Source: Telmatospirillum sp. J64-1 (GTDB lineage: Bacteria > Pseudomonadota > Alphaproteobacteria > Rhodospirillales > Magnetospirillaceae). From it: a stretch of DNA of 64,000 bases. The notes under the pieces were generated by a model. The model worked only from the letters and a program-made list of their open reading frames with translations, searched no databases and was not told the origin of the DNA. The stretch spans positions 43,798 to 107,797 of the forward strand of contig NZ_SBHN01000021.1 in NCBI RefSeq assembly GCF_006980715.1, in the 5' to 3' direction. Below are positions 1-8,749 of this stretch, one piece after another; position 1 is the first letter of the stretch; each line of letters opens with the position of its first letter. Position numbers and translations under genes: made by a program.

Positions 1-1065
1 GCCCTGCTCGACCGCCTGGAGCTGACTCCCGGCCGCATCGAGGCCATGGCCAAGGGACTGGACGAGATCGCCGCCCTGCCCGATCCGCTGGGCCAGGTCA
101 TCGCCGCCTGGGACCGCCCCAACGGCCTGCATATCGAGCGGGTGCGCGTGCCGCTGGGCGTGATCGGCATCATCTATGAGAGCCGTCCCAACGTCACCGC
201 CGATGCCGGGGCGCTGTGCCTGAAATCGGGCAACGCGGCCATCCTGCGCGGCGGCTCGGAAAGCTTCCATTCCTCGCAGGCCATCCTCGCCTGCCTGCAG
301 GAAGGCCTGCGCCGCGCCGGCCTGCCCGAGACCTCGGTGCAGATGGTCCCCACCCGCGACCGCGCCGCCGTGGGCGAGATGCTGCGGATGAACAAATATA
401 TCGACGTGATCGTGCCGCGCGGCGGCAAGTCGCTGATCGAGCGCGTCATCAACGAAAGCCGCATCCCGCTGTTCCAGCATCTGGAAGGCCTCTGCCACAC
501 CTATGTGGACGGTGCCGCCGACCTGGAGATGGCCCGCGCGGTGGTGATGAATGCCAAGATGCGCCGCACCGGCGTCTGCGGCTCCACCGAAACCCTGCTG
601 GTGGACCGCCGCGTCGCCGGAACCCATCTGCCGGTCCTGGTCCAGGACCTGCTGGAAGCGGGCTGCGAGGTGCGCGGCGACGAGATGGTCCAGAAGGTCG
701 ATCCCCGCGTGCTGCCCGCCAGCGAGGAGGATTGGAACACGGAATATCTGGACGCCATCATCTCGGTGAAGGTGGTCGACGGAGTCGAGGCGGCGATCGA
801 GCATATCGCCCGGCATTCGTCCTCGCATACCGATTCGATCATCACCTCCGATCCGAAGGCGGCGGAGATGTTCCTCAACAACGTGGACAGCGCCATCGTC
901 ATGCACAACGCCTCGACGCAATTCGCCGATGGCGGCGAATTCGGCATGGGCGCCGAGATCGGCATCTCGACCGGCAAGATGCATGCGCGCGGGCCGGTCG
1001 GCGTGGAGCAGCTGACCAGCTTCAAATACGTGGTGCGCGGCTCGGGCCAGACCCGGCCGAAATGA
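1..1065 (+). CDS. proA: Gamma-glutamyl phosphate reductase (5' end outside window)
   Basis: Second enzyme of proline synthesis: it reduces gamma-glutamyl phosphate to glutamate semialdehyde with NADPH in the cytosol. The open frame runs from base 1, so the N-terminus lies outside the window; 354 codons are visible. The catalytic cysteine is in the block [16 protein letters not shown], and the C-terminal part ([21 protein letters not shown]) is typical of the aldehyde-dehydrogenase-like ProA family. The gene is followed by a palindromic repeat and then nadD, an order common in alphaproteobacteria. Identity is firm; only the missing start is uncertain. Confidence 0.97.
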   Translation, partial: ALLDRLELTPGRIEAMAKGLDEIAALPDPLGQVIAAWDRPNGLHIERVRVPLGVIGIIYESRPNVTADAGALCLKSGNAAILRGGSESFHSSQAILACLQEGLRRAGLPETSVQMVPTRDRAAVGEMLRMNKYIDVIVPRGGKSLIERVINESRIPLFQHLEGLCHTYVDGAADLEMARAVVMNAKMRRTGVCGSTETLLVDRRVAGTHLPVLVQDLLEAGCEVRGDEMVQKVDPRVLPASEEDWNTEYLDAIISVKVVDGVEAAIEHIARHSSSHTDSIITSDPKAAEMFLNNVDSAIVMHNASTQFADGGEFGMGAEIGISTGKMHARGPVGVEQLTSFKYVVRGSGQTRPK

Positions 1066-1091
1066 TGCGGGAGGGGAGAATGCCCCTTCGC

Positions 1092-1197
1092 CGTCATTCC
1101 CGCGAAAGCGGGAATCCATGGGGAGGCGGGCTTTCTCCCTGGCCGGCTGCAATCTTCCTGCCTGAAACATGGACCCCCGCTTTGGCGGGGGTGACGG
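1092..1197. repeat. Palindromic repeat family 1, paired inverted arms
   Basis: Two inverted arms of a dispersed GC-rich palindrome: one carries CATTCCCGCGAAAGCGGGAA, the other CCCCCGCTTTGGCGGGGG. Each arm is itself a hairpin, and the two flank about 47 bases. The same element recurs near 12.3, 14.6, 50.1, 53.1 and 53.9 kb. It lies between proA and nadD. It resembles REP/BIME-type repeats; a role in mRNA ends is only inferred. Confidence 0.85.
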
Positions 1198-1213
1198 AGC
1201 AGCAAGCGTGTCC

Positions 1214-1858
1214 ATGAAACCCGCCCTTCCCCCCTCCCCCTGGGGCGACAGCAGACGGCTGCGGGTGGGGCTTCTGGGCGGGTCGTTCAATCCCGCCCAT
1301 GACGGCCATCGCTACATCTCGGAGATGGCGCTGAAACGTCTGGGGCTGGACGAGATATGGTGGCTGGTCTCGCCCCAGAACCCGCTGAAGGCCCGCACCG
1401 GCATGGCGTCGCTGGAAACGCGGCTGGACCAGGCCCGCCGGGTCGCGGCGCATCCGCGAATTCGGATTAGCGGCATGGAAAAGGCCCTGGGCACGCGCTA
1501 TACCGCAGACACCCTGGCAAAACTGCGCCAGCGCTTCCCTTTCGTGCGATTCGTTTGGCTGATCGGCGACGACAATCTGGCGCAATTCCCCCGCTGGAAA
1601 AACTGGCACGATATCTTTAGCGGCGTCGGGATTGCGGTTTTTGCCCGCGGACAATATTCTTTTAGTGTATTGGCCGGCAAGGCGGCGAAGAGATACGCTA
1701 GGGCGCGTATCGAAGCGGCGCGGGCCCCGGCCGTGGCGGTGAAACCGCCGCCGGTCTGGGTCTATCTGCCGATCCGCCGCCATCCGGCCTCGGCGACGCA
1801 GATTCGCGCAGGCCTGCCCGGTCGGGATTGGTCCGTCCGGCAATTCAAGGAGCCATAA
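1214..1858 (+). CDS. nadD: Nicotinate-nucleotide adenylyltransferase
   Basis: Adenylates nicotinate mononucleotide to deamido-NAD in NAD synthesis. The nucleotidyltransferase signature GGSFNPAHDGH, with the HxGH-type catalytic histidines, lies at about residues 21-31 of a 214-residue protein. The later ISSTxIR-type motif is present in altered form (SATQIR). I chose the ATG at 1214 because the in-frame codons upstream lie inside the palindromic repeat. Its stop overlaps the start region of rsfS, and the nadD-rsfS-rlmH order is the usual one. Confidence 0.93.
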   Translation: MKPALPPSPWGDSRRLRVGLLGGSFNPAHDGHRYISEMALKRLGLDEIWWLVSPQNPLKARTGMASLETRLDQARRVAAHPRIRISGMEKALGTRYTADTLAKLRQRFPFVRFVWLIGDDNLAQFPRWKNWHDIFSGVGIAVFARGQYSFSVLAGKAAKRYARARIEAARAPAVAVKPPPVWVYLPIRRHPASATQIRAGLPGRDWSVRQFKEP

Positions 1859-2241
1859 CCATAGAACCTCTGAGTAGAACTCCGCACGATCCGGAGAATC
1901 TGGTTGAAACCGTCGTCAACTCCATCGACGACGACAAAGGCGAAGACATCATCGTGATCGATCTTCGCGGCAAGTCCAGCATCGCCGACCACATGGTGGT
2001 GGCCTCGGGCCGCTCGCAGCGCCAGGTCGGGGCGATGGCGCAGCATCTTCTGGAAAAGCTGAAGGCCAAGGGGCTGAAGGTGGCCGCCGAGGGCATCCAA
2101 CAGGGCGACTGGGTCCTGCTGGACGCGGGCGACATCATCGTCCATCTGTTCCGGCCCGAAGTGCGCGCCTTCTATGCGCTGGAGAAGATGTGGGGCCTGC
2201 AAACCCCGCAGCCGGCCATGCAGCAGCAAATGGGCGCCTGA
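1828..2241 (+). CDS. rsfS: Ribosomal silencing factor RsfS
   Basis: Binds ribosomal protein L14 (uL14) and blocks subunit joining when growth slows. The conserved core is clear: DIIVIDLRGKSSIADHMV, then SGRSQRQV, and the C-terminal GDWVLLDAGDIIVHLF. The start is unusual. The only conventional initiator in frame is TTG at 1828, inside nadD. A strong AAGGAG at 1847-1852 is 8 bases before an ATA at 1861, which would give a 126-residue protein close to family size. No upstream or near ATG exists. The product is certain, the first residue is not. Confidence 0.9.
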   Translation: MVRPAIQGAITIEPLSRTPHDPENLVETVVNSIDDDKGEDIIVIDLRGKSSIADHMVVASGRSQRQVGAMAQHLLEKLKAKGLKVAAEGIQQGDWVLLDAGDIIVHLFRPEVRAFYALEKMWGLQTPQPAMQQQMGA

Positions 2242-2251
2242 GCCGGACATC

Positions 2252-2710
2252 ATGCGGTATCTGCTGGCGGCGGTGGGGCGCTGCAAGCCCGGCCCCGAAC
2301 GGGAGCTGTACGAGCAATACGCCCGCCGCCTGACGCTTCCCCTCGCCTTGCGCGAGGTGGAAGAGAAACGCCCGCTCGCCGTGCCCGACCGCATGGCGCG
2401 CGAAGCGGAATTGCTGCTCTCCTGCGTGCCTTCGGGGGCGCGGGTGGTGGCCCTGGACGAACGCGGCAAGGCGCTTTCCTCGCCCGCCTTCTCCGACATC
2501 CTGGGACGCTGGCAGGATGACGGCGTGGCCGACGTGGCCTTCCTGATCGGCGGCGCCGACGGCCATGGCGAAGCGGTGCGGGCACGGGCCGATTTGCTGC
2601 TGTCCTTCGGCGCCCTGACCTGGCCCCACATGCTGGTGCGCGCCATGCTGGCCGAACAGCTCTACCGTGCCCAGAGCATCCGCCAGGGCCATCCCTATCA
2701 TCGCGCCTGA
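2252..2710 (+). CDS. rlmH: 23S rRNA (pseudouridine1915-N3)-methyltransferase RlmH
   Basis: SPOUT-class methyltransferase that methylates pseudouridine 1915 in helix 69 of 23S rRNA on assembled ribosomes. The 152-residue length is typical. Visible signatures are the SAM-binding knot segment FLIGGADGHGE and the C-terminal LTWPHMLVRAMLAEQLYRA followed by GHPYH. The ATG at 2252 begins the family N-terminus (MRYLLAAVGRCK) and lies 10 bases after the rsfS stop, so co-transcription with nadD-rsfS is likely. Confidence 0.95.
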   Translation: MRYLLAAVGRCKPGPERELYEQYARRLTLPLALREVEEKRPLAVPDRMAREAELLLSCVPSGARVVALDERGKALSSPAFSDILGRWQDDGVADVAFLIGGADGHGEAVRARADLLLSFGALTWPHMLVRAMLAEQLYRAQSIRQGHPYHRA

Positions 2711-2801
2711 AACCTGCAGAAAAGCGACCTCCCCCGCCGAAAGGGTTGTAACGGCGCGCGGAACCCGCGACAATTGCGTATGGGGAGGGCTTAACGCGAA
2801 C

Positions 2802-3323
2802 ATGAGCGAATCCGCGAGGCTTCAGGACATTTCACCGGAACAGCATCAGGCCTATCTTGTCTGGCGCGAGCGTGTGGCCGGCACCAACATTTCGTCCCAG
2901 ACTCTGCTGGCAACGGACTATCTCAACCATTTCAACGAGATCGTCATGTTGCTGGAAATGCTGGCCGACATGCCCGACATGCTGGACGAGGCCAAGGCCT
3001 GGCAGCCGAAAAGCTATCAGGAACATTTCCGCGACTCCGCCTTTCACGACCGTGACCTGGCGATCGAGGCCTATGATCATGTGCCCGAGGCCTATCGGCG
3101 CTCCTTCGAGGACGTGATCGGCCACCTGAACGAGCATGTCTCGCAATCCATCGCCCGCATCGAAGCGGCGATCCTGGCGGGCACCGAGACGGCGCATCTG
3201 CACCATCTCTGCGGCGAATGCTCGCGCACTATCCAGAAGCTGATGGATTTCGCCAATGCCGTCATCCACGGCAGCACCAAGGTCCTGGACCAGGAAGAGG
3301 TCGACCGCCTGCTGGGGCCGTGA
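2802..3323 (+). CDS. Conserved protein of unknown function, helical, FliM-like C-terminal peptide
   Basis: A 173-residue acidic protein predicted from composition to be mostly helical, without signal peptide or membrane segment. I do not recognise a named domain. It is rich in His, Glu and Asp, with a CGECSRT stretch near residue 139. Its last residues, QEEVDRLLGP, resemble the short QxEIDxLL peptide at the FliM N-terminus; that similarity may be chance. The ATG at 2802 follows GGGAGGG at 2783-2789 with a longish spacer. The next gene starts 63 bases downstream on the same strand. Confidence 0.75.
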   Translation: MSESARLQDISPEQHQAYLVWRERVAGTNISSQTLLATDYLNHFNEIVMLLEMLADMPDMLDEAKAWQPKSYQEHFRDSAFHDRDLAIEAYDHVPEAYRRSFEDVIGHLNEHVSQSIARIEAAILAGTETAHLHHLCGECSRTIQKLMDFANAVIHGSTKVLDQEEVDRLLGP

Positions 3324-3386
3324 CGGCGCCCACTCCCTCGCATTCGCACAGGAAGAACGCCCCCGGCCTGTGCTAGGGTTTATCCC

Positions 3387-4400
3387 ATGATTTCCATTCC
3401 TGTTGTCGAAGGCAGCGTGCCCCAGATCATGGCGGCGCGACTTGAGGCCGCCCGCACCCTTCTCGATGCCGGACGACGGCGCTACGGCAGGCCGATGCTG
3501 ACCCTGGCCGACCGCCATGCGCGCGGCTGGCTGGCGCGGGCCGAAAATCCCCTGCTGCCCGAATTGGACGAGATGGCGGAGACCCTGGGACAGCCGGGCG
3601 TGCATATGCTCAATCTCAGCGTCGAATGGGGCTGCACCACGGCGGCCCTGCCCGCCCCCGACGGCCTGGGCAACCGCATGCTGCGCACGCTGGACTGGAA
3701 TTTCCGCGGCCTGGGCGAGAATCTGCTGGTCCATCGCACCGAGGGACCGGCGGGGGCTTACTATTCCGTCACCTGGCCGGGTTTCGCCGGGGTGCTGACG
3801 GCGATGGCGCCGGGACGCTTCTCGGTGGCGATCAACCAGCCGCGCCACCGCTATCCGGAAATGCCGCTGCTCGGCGAATGGGCACAGCAGAAGCGCCATT
3901 TCCTGGCCTCGCGCGCCCTGCCCGGCGCCCATCTTCTGCGCCGGGTTTGCGAACAGGCCCGCGATTTCGACGAGGCGGTGGCGATGCTGCGCGACACCCC
4001 CATCCCCGTTCCGATCTTCTTCACCGTCAGCGGCCTGCATCCCGATCAGGGCTGCATCATCGAGCGCATGCCCGACACCGCGGCCCTGCATTACGGCGAG
4101 GTGATCTGCGCCAATCACTGGCAGAGCCTGGACGACAAGGCCCGGCGCCGGGCCGCGCGCCGCCCCTTCGTCCAGCACAGCACAGCCCGGCGCGAGGCCC
4201 TGGCGGCGATGGCGGCGCTGCCCGACGGCTTCGACTGGCTGCAGCCGCCGGTCCTGTGCACGCGCACCCGCGTCGCCGTGGTCGCCAACGCAGCGCGCGG
4301 AAAGTTGATGGTGCTGGGACTGGACGGCAGCGCTCCGGTCACCCAAGTGCTGGAAGTCCAGCACGGCCGCTGCGCCGAGAAAATGCCAGCGACGGCTTGA
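3387..4400 (+). CDS. Ntn-hydrolase-like (acyl-transferase/acid-ceramidase-like) protein
   Basis: A 337-residue cytosolic protein without signal peptide. The segment WGCTT at residues 81-85, followed by RMLRTLDWNF at 97-106, matches the pattern of cysteine N-terminal-nucleophile hydrolases of the penicillin V acylase, acid ceramidase and isopenicillin-N acyltransferase (C45) group. In these the Cys is exposed by autocleavage and Arg and Asp lie shortly after it. Here they would be Cys83, Arg100 and Asp103. The roughly 80-residue pro-segment before Cys83 fits a self-processing enzyme. The substrate cannot be told. It precedes gpmI but need not share its role. Confidence 0.65.
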   Translation: MISIPVVEGSVPQIMAARLEAARTLLDAGRRRYGRPMLTLADRHARGWLARAENPLLPELDEMAETLGQPGVHMLNLSVEWGCTTAALPAPDGLGNRMLRTLDWNFRGLGENLLVHRTEGPAGAYYSVTWPGFAGVLTAMAPGRFSVAINQPRHRYPEMPLLGEWAQQKRHFLASRALPGAHLLRRVCEQARDFDEAVAMLRDTPIPVPIFFTVSGLHPDQGCIIERMPDTAALHYGEVICANHWQSLDDKARRRAARRPFVQHSTARREALAAMAALPDGFDWLQPPVLCTRTRVAVVANAARGKLMVLGLDGSAPVTQVLEVQHGRCAEKMPATA

Positions 4401-4455
4401 CATTCCGCACCTGCGGGAATGGTATAGCCCCTCAACCCGGCCTATATAGACGCGC

Positions 4456-6045
4456 ATGATGACTGACACTGACAAGAACCGCCGCCCTCGCCCTGTCGTT
4501 CTCTGCATCCTCGATGGCTGGGGCCATCGGGAGGAGCGCGACAACAACGCCATCGCCCTGGCCGACACACCCAATTGGGACCGGCTGATGCGCGATTGCC
4601 CGCGTTCCTTCATCGAAACCTCGGGGCTTCAGGTCGGACTGCCCGAGGGGCAGATGGGCAATTCGGAAGTCGGACACATGAATCTGGGCGCCGGTCGCGT
4701 GGTCATGCAGGACCTGCCGCGCATCGACCAGGCCGTGGCCGACGGCTCGCTGGCCGCCAACCAGACGCTGATCGACATGATCGGCACCCTGCGAGACACC
4801 GGCGGCGTCTGTCATCTGATGGGCCTGATGTCGCCCGGCGGGGTGCATAGCCACCAGGACCACCTGGCCGCCCTGGCGCGCATCGTCGCCGGCGCCGGCG
4901 TCAAGGTGATGGTCCACGCCTTCCTCGACGGCCGCGATACTCCGCCCTCCTCGGCCAAGGATTACGTGGCGAAATTCCTCGCCGACGTGGACGGCTTCGA
5001 CGTCGCCATCGCCACCGTCTCGGGCCGCTATTACGCCATGGACCGCGACAAGCGCTGGGACCGCGTGCAGCTTGCCTATGACGCCATGACCCTGGCCAAG
5101 GGCGAGCGCGCCGCCGACGCGCTCGGCGCCATCGTCCAATCCTACGAGGCGGGCAAGACCGACGAATTCATGCTGCCCACCGTGATCGGCGATTTCACCG
5201 GCATGAAGGACGGCGACGGCCTGCTGATGGGCAATTTCCGCGCCGACCGCGCCCGCGAGATCCTGGCCGCGCTGGTCGATCCGGCCTTCGACGGCTTCGA
5301 GCGCGCCGCCCGCCCGGACTTCTCCGTCCGCGTCGGCATGGTCGAATATTCGCGCGAACTCAATGCCTTCCTGCCCGCCCTGTTCCCCGCCGAGCAGCTG
5401 ACGGAAATCCTGGGCGAGGTGATCTGCGAGCACGGCCTGACCCAGCTGCGCATCGCCGAAACCGAGAAATACGCCCACGTCACCTTCTTCTTCAACGGCG
5501 GGCGCGAGCAGGTCTTCCCAGGCGAGGACCGCATCCTGGTGCCCAGCCCCAAGGTGGCGACCTACGACCTGCAGCCGGAGATGTCGGCCCCGGAAGTGAC
5601 CGACAAGCTGGTCGAGGCCATCGACAGCGGCAAATACGACCTGATCGTGGTCAACTACGCCAATGGCGACATGGTCGGCCATAGCGGCATCCTGAGCGCC
5701 GCCATCAAGGCCGCCGAGGCGGTGGATGGCTGCCTGGGCCGTCTGGAACAGGCCGTGATCCGGGCCGGGGGCGTGATGCTGATCACCGCCGACCACGGCA
5801 ATGCGGAACAGATGGCCGACGCCTCCACCGGCCAGCCGCATACCGCCCATACCACCGGCGCGGTGCCGCTGCTGCTGATCAATGCTCCGCGCCATGTAAC
5901 GGGCCTGCGCAACGGCCGCCTCGCCGATATCGCGCCGACCGTGCTGTCGCTGATGGGCCTTCCCCAGCCGGCGGAGATGACCGGCCATCCCTTGCTGGCG
6001 ACAGCGGCCGAACCTAGATCAGCAGGAAATCGTGCGACGGCTTGA
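4456..6045 (+). CDS. gpmI: 2,3-bisphosphoglycerate-independent phosphoglycerate mutase
   Basis: Interconverts 3- and 2-phosphoglycerate in glycolysis and gluconeogenesis using two Mn ions. The 529-residue length is typical. Metal-binding ILDGWG (Asp20), the phosphorylated serine in GNSEVGH (Ser70), FLDGRDTPP, and the C-terminal TADHGNAEQM and PHTAHTT blocks are all present. Two adjacent ATG codons begin the gene. A perfect TTGACA lies at 4397-4402, but the nearest -10-like box is too far for a convincing promoter. The 3' end overlaps the next gene by 14 bases. Confidence 0.97.
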   Translation: MMTDTDKNRRPRPVVLCILDGWGHREERDNNAIALADTPNWDRLMRDCPRSFIETSGLQVGLPEGQMGNSEVGHMNLGAGRVVMQDLPRIDQAVADGSLAANQTLIDMIGTLRDTGGVCHLMGLMSPGGVHSHQDHLAALARIVAGAGVKVMVHAFLDGRDTPPSSAKDYVAKFLADVDGFDVAIATVSGRYYAMDRDKRWDRVQLAYDAMTLAKGERAADALGAIVQSYEAGKTDEFMLPTVIGDFTGMKDGDGLLMGNFRADRAREILAALVDPAFDGFERAARPDFSVRVGMVEYSRELNAFLPALFPAEQLTEILGEVICEHGLTQLRIAETEKYAHVTFFFNGGREQVFPGEDRILVPSPKVATYDLQPEMSAPEVTDKLVEAIDSGKYDLIVVNYANGDMVGHSGILSAAIKAAEAVDGCLGRLEQAVIRAGGVMLITADHGNAEQMADASTGQPHTAHTTGAVPLLLINAPRHVTGLRNGRLADIAPTVLSLMGLPQPAEMTGHPLLATAAEPRSAGNRATA

Positions 6046-7345
6046 CAGGCGATTGACCGATGGGGCCGCCGCCCTGTTTCTGGCGGCCCTTCTGATGGCG
6101 GGCGAGACGGGTTCTGCCCTGGCGCAGAACCCGCCGCCCGACCGACGCCTGAAGGAACTGGAACGCGCCCTGGAGAAGGGCCGCGCCGAACAGGAAGCGT
6201 TGCGGCGCCAGGCCCAGGCCCTGACCGAGGAACTGAACAAGCTGCGCGCCGAGATGATCGAGGCGGCCAAGGTCGTCCAGGGCCATGAAGAGACCTTGTC
6301 CCGGCTGGAGGAACAGCTTCAGGAACTGACGCGCGAGGAGGCCACCAAGGCCCGCGCCCTGGAGCGTCGGCGCGAGCAGATGACCAATGTGCTGACGGCG
6401 CTGCAACGCCTGGCCTGGCGCCCCTCCGAGGCGCTGATCGCCCAGCCGACCTCGCCCGCCGATACCGTGCGCAGCGCCATCCTGCTGCGCTCGGCGGTGC
6501 CGCAGATCGAGGAATCGGCCAAGGACCTGGCCGACGAACTGGACAGCCTGCGGGAATTGCGCGCCGATATCGGCAAGCAGCGCCTGCGCATCTCGGCGGT
6601 GACGGGGCAGATCGACAGCGAGCACCGGCGCATCAAGACGCTGGTCGAGCGCAAGGCGCAGCTCCAGCAGCGCACCGAGGCGCAGACCCAGGAGACCGCG
6701 AAGCGGGTCCAGCGCATGGCCGCCGAGGCGCAGGATCTGCGCGAATTGATGGTCAAGCTGGAGGAGGAGCGCCAGCGCCGCCAAGCCGAGGCCCGGGCCA
6801 GGGCCGCCGCCGAGAAGGCCGCCCGCGAAGCCGCCGAACGCGAAGCCCAGGCGGCCGCCCTCAAGGCCGGACGGCAACCGCCGCCGCCCAAGGCCGAGCC
6901 GCCCCCGGCGCCGGCCCAGGCGGTCGCGGCGGGACGTCCGTTTACGGCGGCGCGGGGCCAGATGCCCTATCCCGTCAGCGGCAGCATCAAGGCGCGCTAC
7001 GGAGATCGCAGTGAAACGGGCTCTACCCACAAAGGTCTCTTGATTGAGACGAGAAATGGCGCACAAGTGGTGGCGCCACATGACGGTCTGGTGGTGTTTG
7101 CCGGACCCTTCAGGGGTTATGGACAACTCTTGATCATCGAGCACGGCGAGGGATATCATACCCTCCTCGCTGGCCTTGGCCAGATCGACGGCACAGTGGG
7201 CCAGCGCCTCGTGGCCGGGGAACCGGTCGGACGTATGGGGCAGGGCGAGGGGAGGCCGACCCTCTATGTGGAAATGCGTCACAATGGTCAGCCCGTCAAT
7301 CCAATGTCTTGGCTGGCGGCACGCAAGGATAAGGTCACCGGATGA
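6032..7345 (+). CDS. EnvC-like murein hydrolase activator with degenerate LytM domain
   Basis: Exported 437-residue protein: signal peptide (about residues 1-32, ending SALAQ), a long charged coiled coil (about 35-265), a Pro/Ala linker, and a C-terminal LytM/M23 domain. In active M23 enzymes the first block is HxxxD and a later one contains HxH. Here the first reads HKGLLIE (Asp replaced by Leu) and the later one ends AGL. The domain has therefore lost Zn ligands, as in EnvC, which activates amidases rather than cutting peptidoglycan. The GTG start at 6032 overlaps gpmI, and the stop overlaps ctpA by ATGA. gpmI-envC-ctpA is a common order and suggests a cell-division or envelope operon. Confidence 0.9.
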   Translation: MRRLDRRLTDGAAALFLAALLMAGETGSALAQNPPPDRRLKELERALEKGRAEQEALRRQAQALTEELNKLRAEMIEAAKVVQGHEETLSRLEEQLQELTREEATKARALERRREQMTNVLTALQRLAWRPSEALIAQPTSPADTVRSAILLRSAVPQIEESAKDLADELDSLRELRADIGKQRLRISAVTGQIDSEHRRIKTLVERKAQLQQRTEAQTQETAKRVQRMAAEAQDLRELMVKLEEERQRRQAEARARAAAEKAAREAAEREAQAAALKAGRQPPPPKAEPPPAPAQAVAAGRPFTAARGQMPYPVSGSIKARYGDRSETGSTHKGLLIETRNGAQVVAPHDGLVVFAGPFRGYGQLLIIEHGEGYHTLLAGLGQIDGTVGQRLVAGEPVGRMGQGEGRPTLYVEMRHNGQPVNPMSWLAARKDKVTG

Positions 7346-8721
7346 ATCGTGCATTCCTGATCGCGGCGAGCACTACGGCTCTGCTGGCGTTTCAAACTGT
7401 GTCTGCTCCCGCAGTCGCAGCCAATGCCAATAATGCTGATACCTACCGACTGCTGAATCTCTTCGGCGACGTGTTCGAGCGCGTGCGGAGCGAGTATGTC
7501 GAGGAAGTTACGGACCAGGAGCTGATCGAAGCGGCCATCAACGGCATGCTGACCTCCCTGGATCCCCATTCGTCCTATCTGGACACCCGGGGCTTCCGCG
7601 ACATGCAGGTTCAGACCAAGGGCGAATTCGGTGGCCTTGGCATTGAAGTCTCGATGGAAAACGGCGTGGTCAAGGTGGTCTCGCCGATCGACGACACCCC
7701 GGCCTTCCGCGCCGGCATCCAGCCGGGCGACCTGATCACCCATCTGGATGGCGAGCAGATCATGGGCCTGACGCTGTCGGACGCCGTCGAGCGCATGCGC
7801 GGCCCGGTGAACACGGACATCCGCCTGACCATCCGCCGCAACGGCGCCGAACCCTTCGACGTCACCCTGACCCGCGCCATCGTGCGCGTCCAGGCGGTGC
7901 GCCACCGCGTCGAGGGCGATATCGGCTACATCCGGATCAATACCTTCAACGAACATACCGAACAGGGCGTGCGCGCGGCCATCTCCGACATCCGCAAGCA
8001 GCTGAACGGCAAGCCCGCCGGCTATGTGCTCGACCTGCGCAACAATCCGGGCGGCCTGCTCGACCAGGCCATCGCCGTGTCCGACGCCTTCCTCGAGCGC
8101 GGCGAGATCGTCTCCACCCGTTCGCGCCGCGAGGAAGACACCCAGCGCTTCAACGCCCGTCCCGGCGATCTGGCCGAAGGCCTGCCGATCGTGGTGCTGA
8201 TCAATGACGGTTCCGCCTCGGCCTCGGAAATCGTCGCCGGTGCGCTGCAGGATCACCGCCGCGCCATCGTCCTGGGCACCAAGTCCTTCGGCAAGGGCTC
8301 GGTCCAGACCATCATCCCGCTGCCCGGCCAGGGTGCGATGCGCCTGACCACCGCGCGCTACTACACGCCGTCGGGCCGTTCGATCCAGGCCGTCGGCATC
8401 GAGCCCGACATCCTGGTGCAGCAGGCCCGCATCGAGACGCTGGCCAACGACCGGCGTTCGGAAGCCGATCTGCGCGGCGCCCTGATGAACGAGCAGAACA
8501 ACGGCCAGACCACCGTGCCGCCGTCGCCCGCCCCGCTGCAAGGCGAAGGCGAGCCGCAGTCCCAGGTGGTGCCGGAAGGCGAAGCCACCCCCGGCGAGGT
8601 CGCCCGTCCGGGCGAGGACCCGTCCCAGGACTACCAGTTGGCGCGAGCCCTTGACTTGCTGCGCGGTTTGGCTCTGTATCAGGGTCACGTGACGACGACG
8701 CAGAACCAGACGCAGCAGTAA
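7342..8721 (+). CDS. ctpA: Carboxyl-terminal processing protease (S41 family)
   Basis: Periplasmic serine protease that trims C-termini of exported proteins. A signal peptide covers about residues 1-27 (ending VAA). The PDZ domain is at about 90-175. The catalytic core holds GSASASEIVAG at 290-300 and KSFGKGSVQ at 314-322. Ser293 and Lys318 form the dyad with the family's 25-residue spacing. The C-terminal 60 residues are a Pro/Gly/Glu-rich tail. It is translationally coupled to the EnvC-like gene before it. Confidence 0.95.
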   Translation: MNRAFLIAASTTALLAFQTVSAPAVAANANNADTYRLLNLFGDVFERVRSEYVEEVTDQELIEAAINGMLTSLDPHSSYLDTRGFRDMQVQTKGEFGGLGIEVSMENGVVKVVSPIDDTPAFRAGIQPGDLITHLDGEQIMGLTLSDAVERMRGPVNTDIRLTIRRNGAEPFDVTLTRAIVRVQAVRHRVEGDIGYIRINTFNEHTEQGVRAAISDIRKQLNGKPAGYVLDLRNNPGGLLDQAIAVSDAFLERGEIVSTRSRREEDTQRFNARPGDLAEGLPIVVLINDGSASASEIVAGALQDHRRAIVLGTKSFGKGSVQTIIPLPGQGAMRLTTARYYTPSGRSIQAVGIEPDILVQQARIETLANDRRSEADLRGALMNEQNNGQTTVPPSPAPLQGEGEPQSQVVPEGEATPGEVARPGEDPSQDYQLARALDLLRGLALYQGHVTTTQNQTQQ

Positions 8722-8749
8722 CGTCAACAACACTCTGGGCGGCAGGACT

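Noticed and set aside
1092..1197. Paired palindromes as a CRISPR array
   Set aside because: Only two inverted arms per locus, no regular spacers and no cas genes; they are dispersed palindromic repeats.
4397..4428. TTGACA followed by TATAGC before gpmI as a promoter
   Set aside because: The 20-base spacer is too long for a confident sigma-70 promoter.
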